Shown in pieces: positions 33,493-42,452 of a stretch of 64,000 nucleotides of DNA. Position 1 is the first letter of the stretch. The number at the start of each line of letters is the position of its first letter. The translations under genes were made by a program, and so were the position numbers. The notes beneath the pieces are model-generated. The model did not search any database. It was not told the origin of the DNA and was given only the letters and a program-made list of their open reading frames with translations. The stretch is from Shouchella rhizosphaerae. GTDB taxonomy: Bacteria > Bacillota > Bacilli > Bacillales > Bacillaceae_D. The DNA is taken from positions 1 through 64,000 of the forward strand of contig NZ_FRBS01000001.1 in NCBI RefSeq assembly GCF_900142675.1, given 5' to 3'.

Positions 33493-35547
33493 ATGATTAA
33501 TGCGAAAAAACCGAAGATTTGGTTCGGCGGTGATTACAATCCTGACCAATGGGATTCATCGATTTGGGATGAAGATTTACGCATGTTTAAACTGGCGGGA
33601 ATCGACGTGGTGACGCTCAATGTGTTCGCTTGGGCAAAAAACCAACCGGATGAGAATACATATGACTTCGGCTGGCTTGATACGATGATGGATAAGCTGC
33701 ATGAAGACGGGATTGGCGTCTGCCTTGCGACGAGCACGGCCGCCCATCCGGCTTGGATGGCGCGCAAGTACCCTGATGTGCTCCAAGTCGACTTTTACGG
33801 GCGCAAACGAAAGTTTGGCGGACGTCATAATTCTTGTCCGAACAGCCCGACTTACCGCAAGTATGCAGTTCGCATGGCAGAAAAGCTTGCCGAGCGTTAT
33901 AAAGATCATCCGGCTTTGCTTATTTGGCATATTAACAACGAGTATGGCGGGGCAGGCAATTGTTACTGCGACAATTGTGAAACCGCTTTCCGGGAATGGG
34001 CGAAGGCGCGTTACGGTTCCCTTGATGAAGTGAATCGAGCATGGAATACCGGATTTTGGGGGCACACGTTCCATAGTTGGGAAGACATCGTTTTGCCGAG
34101 CGGACTGAGCGAGGAGTGGCCAGGTGCGAACGGGCGGACGGAGACGAATTTCCAAGGAATCTCCCTCGACTATATGCGCTTCCATTCCGACAGTTTGCTC
34201 GAATGTTACAAGCTGGAATACGAAGCAGTCAAAAAGCATACGCCGTCCATTCCTGTCACGACGAATCTGATGGGCGCCTTTAAAAAACTAGACTACCATA
34301 AATGGGCAAAGCATATGGATGTCGTATCATGGGACAATTATCCACGGTTCGATACGCCTCACAGTTACACGGGGATGATGCACGACTTGATGCGCGGTTT
34401 GAAGCACGGACAGCCGTTCATGCTGATGGAACAGACGCCAAGCCAGCAAAATTGGCAGCCGTACAACTCGCTAAAACGTCCTGGTGTCATGAGGCTATGG
34501 AGTTACCAAGCAGCGGCGAGGGGCGCCGATACGATTCTGTTTTTCCAGCTTCGCCGCTCAGTCGGCGCCTGCGAGAAATATCATGGTGCCGTGATCGAGC
34601 ATGTCGGCCATGAGCATACGCGCGTCTTTCGAGAATGTGCCACACTCGGGCAGGAGCTCGGCAAGCTTGGAAATACGCTTTTGGATGCTAACGTTCAGGC
34701 GAAAGTCGCATTGCTGTTTGATTGGGAAAACTGGTGGGCGGTCGAAATGTCCAGCGGCCCGTCGATCGATCTTCGCTATGTGGACGAAGTCCATAAATAT
34801 TATGATGCCCTTTACCGTTTAGGCATCTCGGTGGACGTCGTCGGCGTCGATGCCGATTTCAGTAGGTATGATCTTGTCATTGCCCCAGTGATGTATATGG
34901 TGAAAGCAGGTATAGCTGACAAGCTAGAAAAATATGTACATGGCGGCGGCTCCCTCATCACAACCTTCTTCAGTGGCATCGTCGATGAAAATGATCTTGT
35001 CAAAACAGGCGGATATCCTGGCGAACTGCGGAAACTGCTTGGCATATGGGCGGAGGAAATTGACGCCTTGCTTCCGAGTCAACGTAACCGAATTGTCCTC
35101 TCAGATCAAGCTCCCGGATTAAAATCGGAATACGAGTGCGGCATTCTTTGCGACTTGATCCATTCAGAAGGAGCAGAGGTCAAAGCGGTGTACGGCGACG
35201 ATTTTTACCGAGGCATGCCGGTTCTGACCGTGAACAAATTTGGGGCAGGCCAAGCCTGGTATGTGGCGACTAGCCCAGAAGCGTCGTTCCTGCAAGATTG
35301 GTTGTCTCAGCTATGCTCTTCCATTGGCATTCACCCTCTCATTAACGAGATGCCGGTAGGAGTGGAAACGACGCTTCGTTCAAAGGAAGGTCAATCGTAT
35401 CTCTTCGTACTTAATCATAACGAGAACCCTGTCAACATCAAGCTTGGCGAACGTGCTGGCGTTGAGTTGCTGAGCGGCCGCACGCTAGATGGTGAACAAG
35501 AGGAGCTTGCTGGCCGTGATGTATGGATTATTAAACAGAAACCATAA
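33493..35547 (+). CDS. Beta-galactosidase, glycoside hydrolase family 42
   Basis: 684 residues. An N-terminal TIM barrel has the acid/base Glu150 in HINNEYGG and the nucleophile Glu313 in FMLMEQTPSQQNW. Four cysteines (115, 157, 159, 162) form the zinc site typical of GH42. A trimerisation domain (about 380-600) and a small beta domain follow. There is no signal peptide, so it cleaves galactosides taken up into the cytoplasm. ATG 33493 lies 7 bases after GAGGTG. The longer frame is discounted. No transporter gene is adjacent. Confidence 0.93.
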   Translation: MINAKKPKIWFGGDYNPDQWDSSIWDEDLRMFKLAGIDVVTLNVFAWAKNQPDENTYDFGWLDTMMDKLHEDGIGVCLATSTAAHPAWMARKYPDVLQVDFYGRKRKFGGRHNSCPNSPTYRKYAVRMAEKLAERYKDHPALLIWHINNEYGGAGNCYCDNCETAFREWAKARYGSLDEVNRAWNTGFWGHTFHSWEDIVLPSGLSEEWPGANGRTETNFQGISLDYMRFHSDSLLECYKLEYEAVKKHTPSIPVTTNLMGAFKKLDYHKWAKHMDVVSWDNYPRFDTPHSYTGMMHDLMRGLKHGQPFMLMEQTPSQQNWQPYNSLKRPGVMRLWSYQAAARGADTILFFQLRRSVGACEKYHGAVIEHVGHEHTRVFRECATLGQELGKLGNTLLDANVQAKVALLFDWENWWAVEMSSGPSIDLRYVDEVHKYYDALYRLGISVDVVGVDADFSRYDLVIAPVMYMVKAGIADKLEKYVHGGGSLITTFFSGIVDENDLVKTGGYPGELRKLLGIWAEEIDALLPSQRNRIVLSDQAPGLKSEYECGILCDLIHSEGAEVKAVYGDDFYRGMPVLTVNKFGAGQAWYVATSPEASFLQDWLSQLCSSIGIHPLINEMPVGVETTLRSKEGQSYLFVLNHNENPVNIKLGERAGVELLSGRTLDGEQEELAGRDVWIIKQKP

Positions 35548-35611
35548 TTTCTAGTGTGTAAACCTCTTGTGCTCTAGCATTGCAGGACAAGGAACAAGCA
35601 TTAAAAGAAAG

Positions 35612-35655
35612 AATGGGAGTAGAGATCAAGTCTGATCGCTGCTCCCATTTTTTGG
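35612..35655 (+). terminator. Terminator of the beta-galactosidase gene
   Basis: AATGGGAG and CTCCCATT bracket a partly paired loop (GATC pairs inside) and are followed by six T. Confidence 0.8.
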
Positions 35656-35798
35656 CCATTTTTTCTGCAATTGCTCCAATATTCAAGGGATTTCACTAAG
35701 GATGGGGAAGTAATTTTGTCTGTCCGATCTAGGTAAATGTACTTATAATTGATCTATAATCGATTATGAATCACGACTACTAGTAGAGTGGTGAAATC

Positions 35799-37646
35799 AT
35801 GCTAAGCGCAAGGGAATTTCATTTAACAAATAAGCTGTTGAATACGAAAGCTCCGATTAGAATCAAAGATTTGTCAATCGAGTTTGGGGTGAGCACAAGA
35901 GCGATTAAGTATGACCTTGAAAATGTTCGCAAATGGTTTAAGTTGCAGGGGAAGACGGTGAATTCCCAGACAAGCAAGGGGATTTGGCTTCAATGCAGTG
36001 ATCGGGAGCGGACTGAATTAAGGGGGATTTTGACACAATTTAAGCGATCGCAAATTTACCCCGATCAAACGATGCGTGTCAGAAGGATTATTCTGTCCCT
36101 ATTATGGACGAATGATTATAAAACCGCTGCTCAATTATCGGAGATGCTAGCGGTCAGCAGAAACACGATTTTAAGCGATTTGAATCATGTAGACGAGTTT
36201 TTAACGTCATGGAATATTGAGTTGGAGCGGAAGCAAAGAACAGGGTATCGCCTTCATGGCAATGAACTTCAGCTGCGGCTGATGCTTGAGCATATTATTT
36301 ACAACAGCTTAGATGATTATCAAATCTATAAGCTAACGACTCGAATTACGAAAAAAGAGCGGCAAATCGAGATTGGCACGATATTGGAAGAGCCATTAAA
36401 ACCTATTTATGAAATGGCTGAAAATCATATGAGCGCGTTCTATTCGCCATCCTTGGCATCTTTGTTGCGGCTCTCTGATTTGTTGAAATTCCTACTGCGG
36501 CTCACGTTTTCGGTGAAAAGATTAACGATGGGGCGTGCCATTCATAGCTATCGGATGTTGCAGCCTTCTCATGATCAAGATGAACTCTCCTTGTTTCTGG
36601 TGAACGTTATGGAGAAAGTCTACACAGATATGCAGTTGCCGTTGCTCGAGGAAGAATACGCGTATGTAGCCGGAATCATGGAAAAAGAATCTGAACAAAT
36701 CGATGTAGTCGATATCACAGAGAAGATGATCCAGTATGTAAGCGAACAAGAAAGAATTGACTATAAAAAAGACCCTAAACTTTATAGCAATCTGCTCTCT
36801 CATTTGTCACTGAGGCTTCAAAATGGCTCATTTTATTTAAATGAAATGAACCCAATGGAGGACGAAGTGAAAAGAAACCATGCGTCTCTTTTTCAAAGCG
36901 TCAAGGAATCTTGTCGAAAGTATGTGAAACAACACACATTGATAGCCCAAGATTCTTTTATCTCTTTTATTGTTCTGCACTTCCTCGTTTCCTATGAAAA
37001 TACATTTAAACGAAAAAAGAAAGTAAAAGTTTTATATGTATGTTCAACAGGAAGAGGGGTTGCCCGGTTAATCAAAAATCGGGTAGAAAAAGAAATTCCT
37101 GCCGTCGATATTGTCTGTTATTGTTCCTTGCTTGAAGTGGAAGAGATTTGTCAGGCTGAAGAGGTGGATTTGATTATCAGCGTTTTTCCTGTTGAAGCCG
37201 CCGTTCCTGTTGTCGTTGTCGAGCCGCTGCCTGCAAAAAGAGATATCGAAGAAATTCGCAAACAAGTACGAGCGATGATCGGTTCAGACGACGAGCAGAC
37301 GAACGAGCTGTTGGAGAACAATGAGTTTACGATCAGTGAAGATAGTGAGAACCTCAGCCAGGAAATTATTTTAAAAGGCTTTGAAGCTGCTCACGCATTG
37401 TTGGAAGCCTTTCCAATTAAATCAGAAGAAAGATGGAAAAATGCGTTTATGATGCACGTTTTTTTAATGGTTCACCGCTATTACTTTGATAAGCAATATG
37501 ACCAGTACCTCTATGCAAATAATCAAATGCTAGACAGCGACGAGGAAATGTTCCATAGCGTGCAGCAAATTTTACAGGATAAAGATTTACATGTTCATGA
37601 AGCTGAGGTTATTACTCTTTTACAGTACTTGAAAAAATGGAAGTGA
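35799..37646 (+). CDS. PRD-domain transcription regulator with EIIB-like domain (BglG/MtlR/LicR class)
   Basis: 615 residues. Two N-terminal HTH domains (about 1-65 and 85-150: RIKDLSIEFGVSTRAIKYDL and TAAQLSEMLAVSRNTILSDL) precede two PTS-regulation domains (about 180-290 and 300-400). An EIIB-like P-loop follows with Cys in VLYVCSTGRGVARL (about 410). No convincing EIIA histidine domain is seen in the last 100 residues. Such regulators are phosphorylated by PTS proteins and activate transcription of the adjacent operon. It ends 4 bases before the amidohydrolase gene, so it is the first gene of the nine-gene operon. Confidence 0.85.
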   Translation: MLSAREFHLTNKLLNTKAPIRIKDLSIEFGVSTRAIKYDLENVRKWFKLQGKTVNSQTSKGIWLQCSDRERTELRGILTQFKRSQIYPDQTMRVRRIILSLLWTNDYKTAAQLSEMLAVSRNTILSDLNHVDEFLTSWNIELERKQRTGYRLHGNELQLRLMLEHIIYNSLDDYQIYKLTTRITKKERQIEIGTILEEPLKPIYEMAENHMSAFYSPSLASLLRLSDLLKFLLRLTFSVKRLTMGRAIHSYRMLQPSHDQDELSLFLVNVMEKVYTDMQLPLLEEEYAYVAGIMEKESEQIDVVDITEKMIQYVSEQERIDYKKDPKLYSNLLSHLSLRLQNGSFYLNEMNPMEDEVKRNHASLFQSVKESCRKYVKQHTLIAQDSFISFIVLHFLVSYENTFKRKKKVKVLYVCSTGRGVARLIKNRVEKEIPAVDIVCYCSLLEVEEICQAEEVDLIISVFPVEAAVPVVVVEPLPAKRDIEEIRKQVRAMIGSDDEQTNELLENNEFTISEDSENLSQEIILKGFEAAHALLEAFPIKSEERWKNAFMMHVFLMVHRYYFDKQYDQYLYANNQMLDSDEEMFHSVQQILQDKDLHVHEAEVITLLQYLKKWK

Positions 37647-37650
37647 TTAT

Positions 37651-38817
37651 ATGATTCAAGGCATTATTATCCAGAACGGCTTCGTGATTGACCCGGAAAC
37701 TTTAACGATTAGCAAAAAAGAGATTGGCATCGTCAATGGTGTTTTTACGGCAGTAGAAGATGTGATACAGGCAGGTGGAGAGGTTCAGTATATCGATGCA
37801 ACCAATCATTATGTTGCACCAGGTTTTATCGACTTGCATGCCCATGTGTTTGAAGATTATACCGAGCTGGGCATTGAGCCCGATTTAGTAGGGATCGATC
37901 AGGGAGTCACAACAATCGTGGATGCTGGCAGTGCGGGGTACGAGAACTATCCACTTTTTAAGGAAACCGTGATCGAGAAAAGCAAGACAGAAATATTGGC
38001 CTTTTTAAACCTGTCACGAAAGGGCTTATGTAATGGCCTATCTGAGCTTGCCAAATTAGACGAGTTAATGACGCTAAAAGAAGCAAACGAAATTTTCCAA
38101 CAAGAGCAGAGCCTTGTAGGCATAAAAGCGCGTATGAGCGGTTCCGTTGTGAAAAACAGTGGAATCAAGCCATTAGTCCATGCCAGACAGTTGGCAGACC
38201 GGCTTGGCAAGCCAATTATGGTCCATATCGGGAATCCACCGCCGCCTTTACAGGAGATTTTTCCCCTTCTTAAACAGGGGGATATTGTCACGCATGCTTT
38301 TCATGGAAAGAAGCATGGAATTTTAACTGAGTCAGGAGACATGATTCCGGAAGCAAGAAGTGCGATTGAAAGAGGCGTCCGCTTCGATGTGGGGCATGGC
38401 ACTTCGAGCTTTAGCTATAAAACAATGAAACGATTTAAGGACAACTATGATCTTCCATTTACGATAAGCACAGATATTTATAAAAACAACTATGCAACTC
38501 CAGTAGGCAGCCTGATGGTGACGATGACCAAGCTTCTTGCACTAGGGTACCGATTGACAGATGTGGTTGCCGCTGTAACAAAAAGAGCAGCCGACACGCT
38601 TCACTTAACAGAGCAAGGAACATTTCGCCTTGGGACCATAGCAGATGTGACGATATTCGGCCTTAAAGAAGAAGGGATGTCTACACTTATTGATTCAGAA
38701 GGTGAACAACTGAGCTATCATCAAGTGCTTACCCCGTATATAACCGTTAAGACTGGAAAGGTGGCATACACGAAGGAAAATGGAAGGGAAAGTGCAAGAA
38801 TTATACCGCAAGAGTGA
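37651..38817 (+). CDS. Amidohydrolase/deacetylase family metallohydrolase (EF0837-like)
   Basis: 388 residues with a TIM-barrel amidohydrolase fold. The metal-binding His63-Ala-His65 is in DLHAHVFED, a probable carboxylated lysine in VGIKARMSG, later histidines in MVHIGNPP and THAFHGKKHG, and the catalytic Asp in STDIYKNNY. It belongs to the group annotated as dihydroorotase-like deacetylases. A relative from Enterococcus faecalis (EF0837) and others were reported to hydrolyse acetylated hydroxy acids, but the physiological substrate is unknown. Here it probably removes an acyl group from the imported compound. The 3' end overlaps the next gene by 38 bases. Confidence 0.82.
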   Translation: MIQGIIIQNGFVIDPETLTISKKEIGIVNGVFTAVEDVIQAGGEVQYIDATNHYVAPGFIDLHAHVFEDYTELGIEPDLVGIDQGVTTIVDAGSAGYENYPLFKETVIEKSKTEILAFLNLSRKGLCNGLSELAKLDELMTLKEANEIFQQEQSLVGIKARMSGSVVKNSGIKPLVHARQLADRLGKPIMVHIGNPPPPLQEIFPLLKQGDIVTHAFHGKKHGILTESGDMIPEARSAIERGVRFDVGHGTSSFSYKTMKRFKDNYDLPFTISTDIYKNNYATPVGSLMVTMTKLLALGYRLTDVVAAVTKRAADTLHLTEQGTFRLGTIADVTIFGLKEEGMSTLIDSEGEQLSYHQVLTPYITVKTGKVAYTKENGRESARIIPQE

Positions 38818-39109
38818 AAACTACGAACTGTGCGTGGAAGTGATGCAATTTACAGAAAACCTATTAAGGCAAGAGCATATTCAGACGACAGACGCGCAGA
38901 AGCTATCGTTATTGTCCCATCTTTCAGCGATGGTCTACCGTTCCACGCATAAGGAACGGATCGAGCCTATCGATAAACATCTATTTCAGGAAGTATCCAA
39001 GCAATCAATCGAAATGGCAGAAAAAGTGTGCAACAGATTGACGGATTTGCATGAGGATGAGAAATACTTGCTTTCTATCCATTTTGAAACAGCTAAAATG
39101 AAGGATTAA
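38780..39109 (+). CDS. Small PRD-domain protein (EF_0829/AHA_3910 family)
   Basis: 109 residues consisting of one PTS-regulation-like helical domain (LLSHLSAMVYRSTHKERIEP, then LSIHFETAK). The conserved histidines (His47, His56 and the near-terminal SIHFE) suit phosphorylation. Stand-alone PRD proteins of this family occur only in this operon type. It overlaps the amidohydrolase by 38 bases, which is unusual. Its role is unknown. A phosphorylation-dependent switch on the transporter or regulator is an inference. Confidence 0.7.
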   Translation: MEGKVQELYRKSENYELCVEVMQFTENLLRQEHIQTTDAQKLSLLSHLSAMVYRSTHKERIEPIDKHLFQEVSKQSIEMAEKVCNRLTDLHEDEKYLLSIHFETAKMKD

Positions 39110-39130
39110 TCATTGGAGGGGGAATGTAAA

Positions 39131-39493
39131 ATGAGTCAAGTTGTTGTGGTTATCGGGGATCGCTTAGGTAAAGGACATCATGTAGCAAAAGGCGTTGAAG
39201 CTGCTGGTGGGAAGGCGATTGTCATTCCCGGTGTTGGCGCGGACATGCGTCTTGGTGATGTTATGGATACAGAGAATGCTGATATCGGTATTTCATTCTG
39301 TGGAAGCGGTGGAGCAGGTGCCATCACTGCACAAACAAAATACGGCTACCCAGCACATTATGGCATGCGTTCTGTTGATGAAGGCATCACAGCCATTAAT
39401 GAAGGAAAAAAAGTACTCGGTTTTGGTTTTATGGATACAGAAGAGCTTGGCAAGAGAATTACGGAAGCCTATTTAAAGAAAGTGCAAGGGTAA
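39131..39493 (+). CDS. Glycine-rich SFCGS family protein (EF_0830 family)
   Basis: 120 residues, alpha/beta, soluble. The name-giving motif GISFCGSGGAGAITAQ contains the only cysteine (Cys60), following DMRLGDVMDTENAD. The fold pattern (VVVVIGDRLGKGHHVAKGVEAAGG) resembles a small phosphate-binding or EIIB-like domain. ATG 39131 lies 8 bases after GGAGGGGG. It is always found with DUF4310, DUF4311 and DUF4312 proteins. The biochemical role is not known. Confidence 0.8.
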   Translation: MSQVVVVIGDRLGKGHHVAKGVEAAGGKAIVIPGVGADMRLGDVMDTENADIGISFCGSGGAGAITAQTKYGYPAHYGMRSVDEGITAINEGKKVLGFGFMDTEELGKRITEAYLKKVQG

Positions 39494-39494
39494 C

Positions 39495-39851
39495 ATGATG
39501 GAGAAGATGGTCCAGCACACCGTTCTAGTAAGCGGCAAAGGAAAGTCTAAGGAGCTTGCCATTAACACGGCGCTCGGGAAAATCCAGAGAAAAGTAATGG
39601 ATGAGTATAAAGCGATGATTATCCGGATTGAACCTGTAAGCATCCATGTCAATGAAGCGATTGAGCATACGTACACGGAGCGCTTTTTGCTCTTTTTCTT
39701 CCCGAGAAAAAGAAGCGAGTATACGGTCAAGTTAGAAGTGGATGTAAAGATTACACTGCTGAAAGTAGAGGAGATTCCTTTTAAAAAAATCGAGTCGCCT
39801 GATGGGATTGTAAATCATATTTTCCGCAATAGACAAGTAGCGGATAAATAG
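39495..39851 (+). CDS. DUF4312 family protein (EF_0831 family)
   Basis: 118 residues, soluble, with no membrane segments. It has a ferredoxin-like alternation of strands and helices (HTVLVSGKGKSKELAINTAL, then EYTVKLEVDVKITLL) and a basic loop FFFPRKRSE. It starts one base after the SFCGS stop codon. The function is unknown. Position and size suggest a cytoplasmic subunit of the DUF4310/4311 membrane complex. Confidence 0.78.
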   Translation: MMEKMVQHTVLVSGKGKSKELAINTALGKIQRKVMDEYKAMIIRIEPVSIHVNEAIEHTYTERFLLFFFPRKRSEYTVKLEVDVKITLLKVEEIPFKKIESPDGIVNHIFRNRQVADK

Positions 39852-39865
39852 CGGAGGAGAAACAT

Positions 39866-40651
39866 ATGGAGATGATAGAGGTAGCAATAAAATCAATCAT
39901 TATTGGTGCTTTTGTCGGTGTTGGTGTCGGTGCTGGGGCCGCCCGGATGTTCCATGCACCAAAAGCACAAGGAATGGGGGCATTCCGGACACTTGGGGAG
40001 CTAAATGCTTGCGCGGGAGATGCGGCGTCCCACTTTTCATTCGGATTAGGCTTCTTCTTTAATGCGTGGGCGTCCTCTGTCGGGGCAGGTGCCTTCACAC
40101 AGGATGTGGACCACCGTATTATTCCTAACTGGGCGGCAGCGGTATTAATGCGCAAAGGCAAGCGCCCAGAAGATACGCTACATAATCCGAAAAAAATGGC
40201 GATTTCAGGCGGCATTATTGGGATTATCGTCGTTGCCTTTTTGAACTTGACAGCTTCTGCGATTCCGGAATCATTGCAAGCGATTGCCGTCCACGTCCTT
40301 GTGCCGGCAGCCAATTTGTTAATCGATCCGATTATGCCCGTCATTTTCTGGTTGGCCGCATTAGACGCTGGCAAGCGCTCTGGTTTCTGGGGGACGATTT
40401 TCGGTGGTGCTGCCCATTTGATTATGGGGAATGCCGTGCCAGGTGTGGTGCTTGGCATATTAATCGGCAAGGGAGTCGATGATAGCGGTTGGACGAAAGT
40501 AACGAAGACATTGCTTATTTCAGTTATTGTTCTCTTTATTTTAAGCGCATTTTTCCGTGGCTTCGATATTCAGTTATTGGAGAGCATGAACATGGCTCCA
40601 CCAGAATGGCTTTTAGACTTTCATAAACTGTTAGGATTAGAGGTGAAGTAA
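39866..40651 (+). CDS. DUF4311 family membrane protein (EF_0832 family)
   Basis: 261 residues with about six to seven membrane segments. The first helix is glycine-rich (IIIGAFVGVGVGAGAARM). Conserved-looking loops include FRTLGELNACAGDAASHFSFGLGFFF and FTQDVDHRIIPNW. The polar residues inside the membrane part suggest a transport channel and not an anchor. RBS GGAGGAG is 6 bases upstream. It is translationally close to the DUF4310 gene (1-base gap), and together they may form a carrier unlike known PTS EIIC or MFS proteins. Confidence 0.8.
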   Translation: MEMIEVAIKSIIIGAFVGVGVGAGAARMFHAPKAQGMGAFRTLGELNACAGDAASHFSFGLGFFFNAWASSVGAGAFTQDVDHRIIPNWAAAVLMRKGKRPEDTLHNPKKMAISGGIIGIIVVAFLNLTASAIPESLQAIAVHVLVPAANLLIDPIMPVIFWLAALDAGKRSGFWGTIFGGAAHLIMGNAVPGVVLGILIGKGVDDSGWTKVTKTLLISVIVLFILSAFFRGFDIQLLESMNMAPPEWLLDFHKLLGLEVK

Positions 40652-40652
40652 G

Positions 40653-41327
40653 GTGACAACGCAATCAAAGTCTCTCGCTGAAAAAGATATGTATAAAACA
40701 TTTTGGTATGCGGACTGGTCCTTTCCCATTTTTGTCGCCCTTCTTTCGTCAGGCATTTTTGCCGGAACGCATATGTACTATGTGTATAAAATTGGCGCTT
40801 TTAATGATGTCGCAATTGTCGCTATGTTGGAAGCTGGGATTCAAGGAGCAGGCTATGGGGCAGCTGCCGCTTTTGGCGCGAGCTTTTTATTCGCCCGCGT
40901 GTTGGAAGGGGCGCTTGTAGGGATATTAGACATTGGCGGATCCTTGCAAACCGGTCTTGGCATAGGTGTGCCGGCAATCCTGCTAGCGTCGGGTATCACA
41001 GCCCCAATTGAAAATTTTATCCTTTCCTTGCTAACAGGCGCTGTGTTAGGGGCACTCGTTGGCTATGCCATTTTAGCGATTCGCAAATTAACAGTCGGGC
41101 AATCCAATTCCACGTTTGGTGCTGATATTATGATGGGCGCCGGAAATACATCGGGCCGCTTTCTCGGACCGTTAATCGTCCTTTCTGCAGCAAGTGCTTC
41201 GATCCCAATCGGAATTGGTTCAACCATTGGTGCGGCGATTTTCTATATATGGAAAAAGCCAGTAGCAGGCGGAGCGATTTTAGGCGCCATGATTTTTGGC
41301 GCAATATTTCCAATCTCTTTAGAATAG
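40653..41327 (+). CDS. DUF4310 family membrane protein (EF_0833 family)
   Basis: 224 residues with about six membrane segments rich in Gly and Ala (AAAAFGASFLFARVLEGALV, ADIMMGAGNTSGRFLGPLIV). The N-terminal 25 residues are polar and cytoplasmic. The start is GTG 40653 with AGGTGAAGTAAGG nearby. It lies between DUF4311 and the DgaE-like gene. It is presumed to be the second membrane subunit of the same transporter. Confidence 0.8.
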   Translation: MTTQSKSLAEKDMYKTFWYADWSFPIFVALLSSGIFAGTHMYYVYKIGAFNDVAIVAMLEAGIQGAGYGAAAAFGASFLFARVLEGALVGILDIGGSLQTGLGIGVPAILLASGITAPIENFILSLLTGAVLGALVGYAILAIRKLTVGQSNSTFGADIMMGAGNTSGRFLGPLIVLSAASASIPIGIGSTIGAAIFYIWKKPVAGGAILGAMIFGAIFPISLE

Positions 41328-41339
41328 GATGAGTGAGCG

Positions 41340-42452
41340 ATGAGTTTTTTTGCACAGTTGGGTCTTCGTAAAGTCATTAACGCAAGTGGGAAAATGACGG
41401 CTCTAGGTGCGTCTGCAGTCAGTGATGAAGTTGCAGATGCGCTAAAGCGTGCCGCGCAAGATTATGTCGATATCGATGAAATGATGGAATTCGCCGGCAG
41501 TGTGATCGCAGAATACACAGGCGCGGAAGACGGCTGCCCTACATGCGGGGCAGCCGCAGGAATTGCCATCGCCACAGCTTCGGTGATAACCGGAAAAAAT
41601 CTTTCATTAATCGAAAGAATGCCGGACTCCGAAGGGCTCAGAAATGAAGTAATTATTCAAAAAGGCCAGCAAGTTCATTTTGGGGCCAGCATTGCGCAAA
41701 TGGTTCGAATCGGTGGCGGGAAACCGATCGAGGTTGGCAATGCGAATAAGGTCGAGCCAGATCATATCGAACAGGCGATTACAGAGAAAACAGCCGCACT
41801 TCTTTATATAAAATCCCATCATGCTGTTCAAAAAGGCATGCAGTCGCTTGAAACAATGATGAGGATTGCGAAGGAACACCAGTTACCATTCATTGTTGAT
41901 GCAGCGGCAGAAGAAGATTTTCAAGCATATATCCGAATGGGCGCAGATATCGTTATTTACAGCGGTGGAAAAGCATTGGAAGGTCCCACGTCTGGTTTGA
42001 TTTGCGGGAAAAAGAAATGGATGGAAGCGTGCCGCATGCAATATAAAGGAGTTGGCCGGCCAATGAAAGTTGGGAAAGAAGGGGTTGCCGGGCTTATTGC
42101 TGCTTTAAAACAATATCCGTCTAAGGAAGACAATGGCGATGAACAGATTGAACGTATGACAAAGCTGACCGAGGCTTTGGCAGATGCGAAAGGATTGCAT
42201 TGTTCGATCAAACAAGACGAGGCGGGAAGAGCCATTTACCGTGCGCAAATTCAAGTCGATGCCAACAAAGCAGGCATGACAGCTGCAGAGCTTCTCCACC
42301 GGCTTGAATCAGGCAACCCAGCCATCTTTTTACGGCATCATTATGTAAATGTGGGAATATTATCGGTTGATCCCCGTCCTTTACTGAAAGGACAAGAAGA
42401 CATCATTGCAAGTGAAATCAAACGGATACTGAAAGAGGGGCAGTCCTCATGA
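41340..42452 (+). CDS. dgaE: DgaE family PLP-dependent ammonia lyase (SelA-like fold)
   Basis: 370 residues of the fold-type I PLP enzyme class related to SelA. Lys211 in YSGGKALEGPTSG is the expected Schiff-base lysine and Asp187 in FIVDAAAEED the pyridine-nitrogen partner. CPTCG (66-69) is an unusual cysteine pair. In Salmonella, DgaE dehydrates and deaminates D-glucosaminate-6-phosphate to 2-keto-3-deoxy-6-phosphogluconate. Here the same chemistry on a related amino-sugar acid is likely. The gene overlaps dgaF by 4 bases. Confidence 0.82.
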   Translation: MSFFAQLGLRKVINASGKMTALGASAVSDEVADALKRAAQDYVDIDEMMEFAGSVIAEYTGAEDGCPTCGAAAGIAIATASVITGKNLSLIERMPDSEGLRNEVIIQKGQQVHFGASIAQMVRIGGGKPIEVGNANKVEPDHIEQAITEKTAALLYIKSHHAVQKGMQSLETMMRIAKEHQLPFIVDAAAEEDFQAYIRMGADIVIYSGGKALEGPTSGLICGKKKWMEACRMQYKGVGRPMKVGKEGVAGLIAALKQYPSKEDNGDEQIERMTKLTEALADAKGLHCSIKQDEAGRAIYRAQIQVDANKAGMTAAELLHRLESGNPAIFLRHHYVNVGILSVDPRPLLKGQEDIIASEIKRILKEGQSS

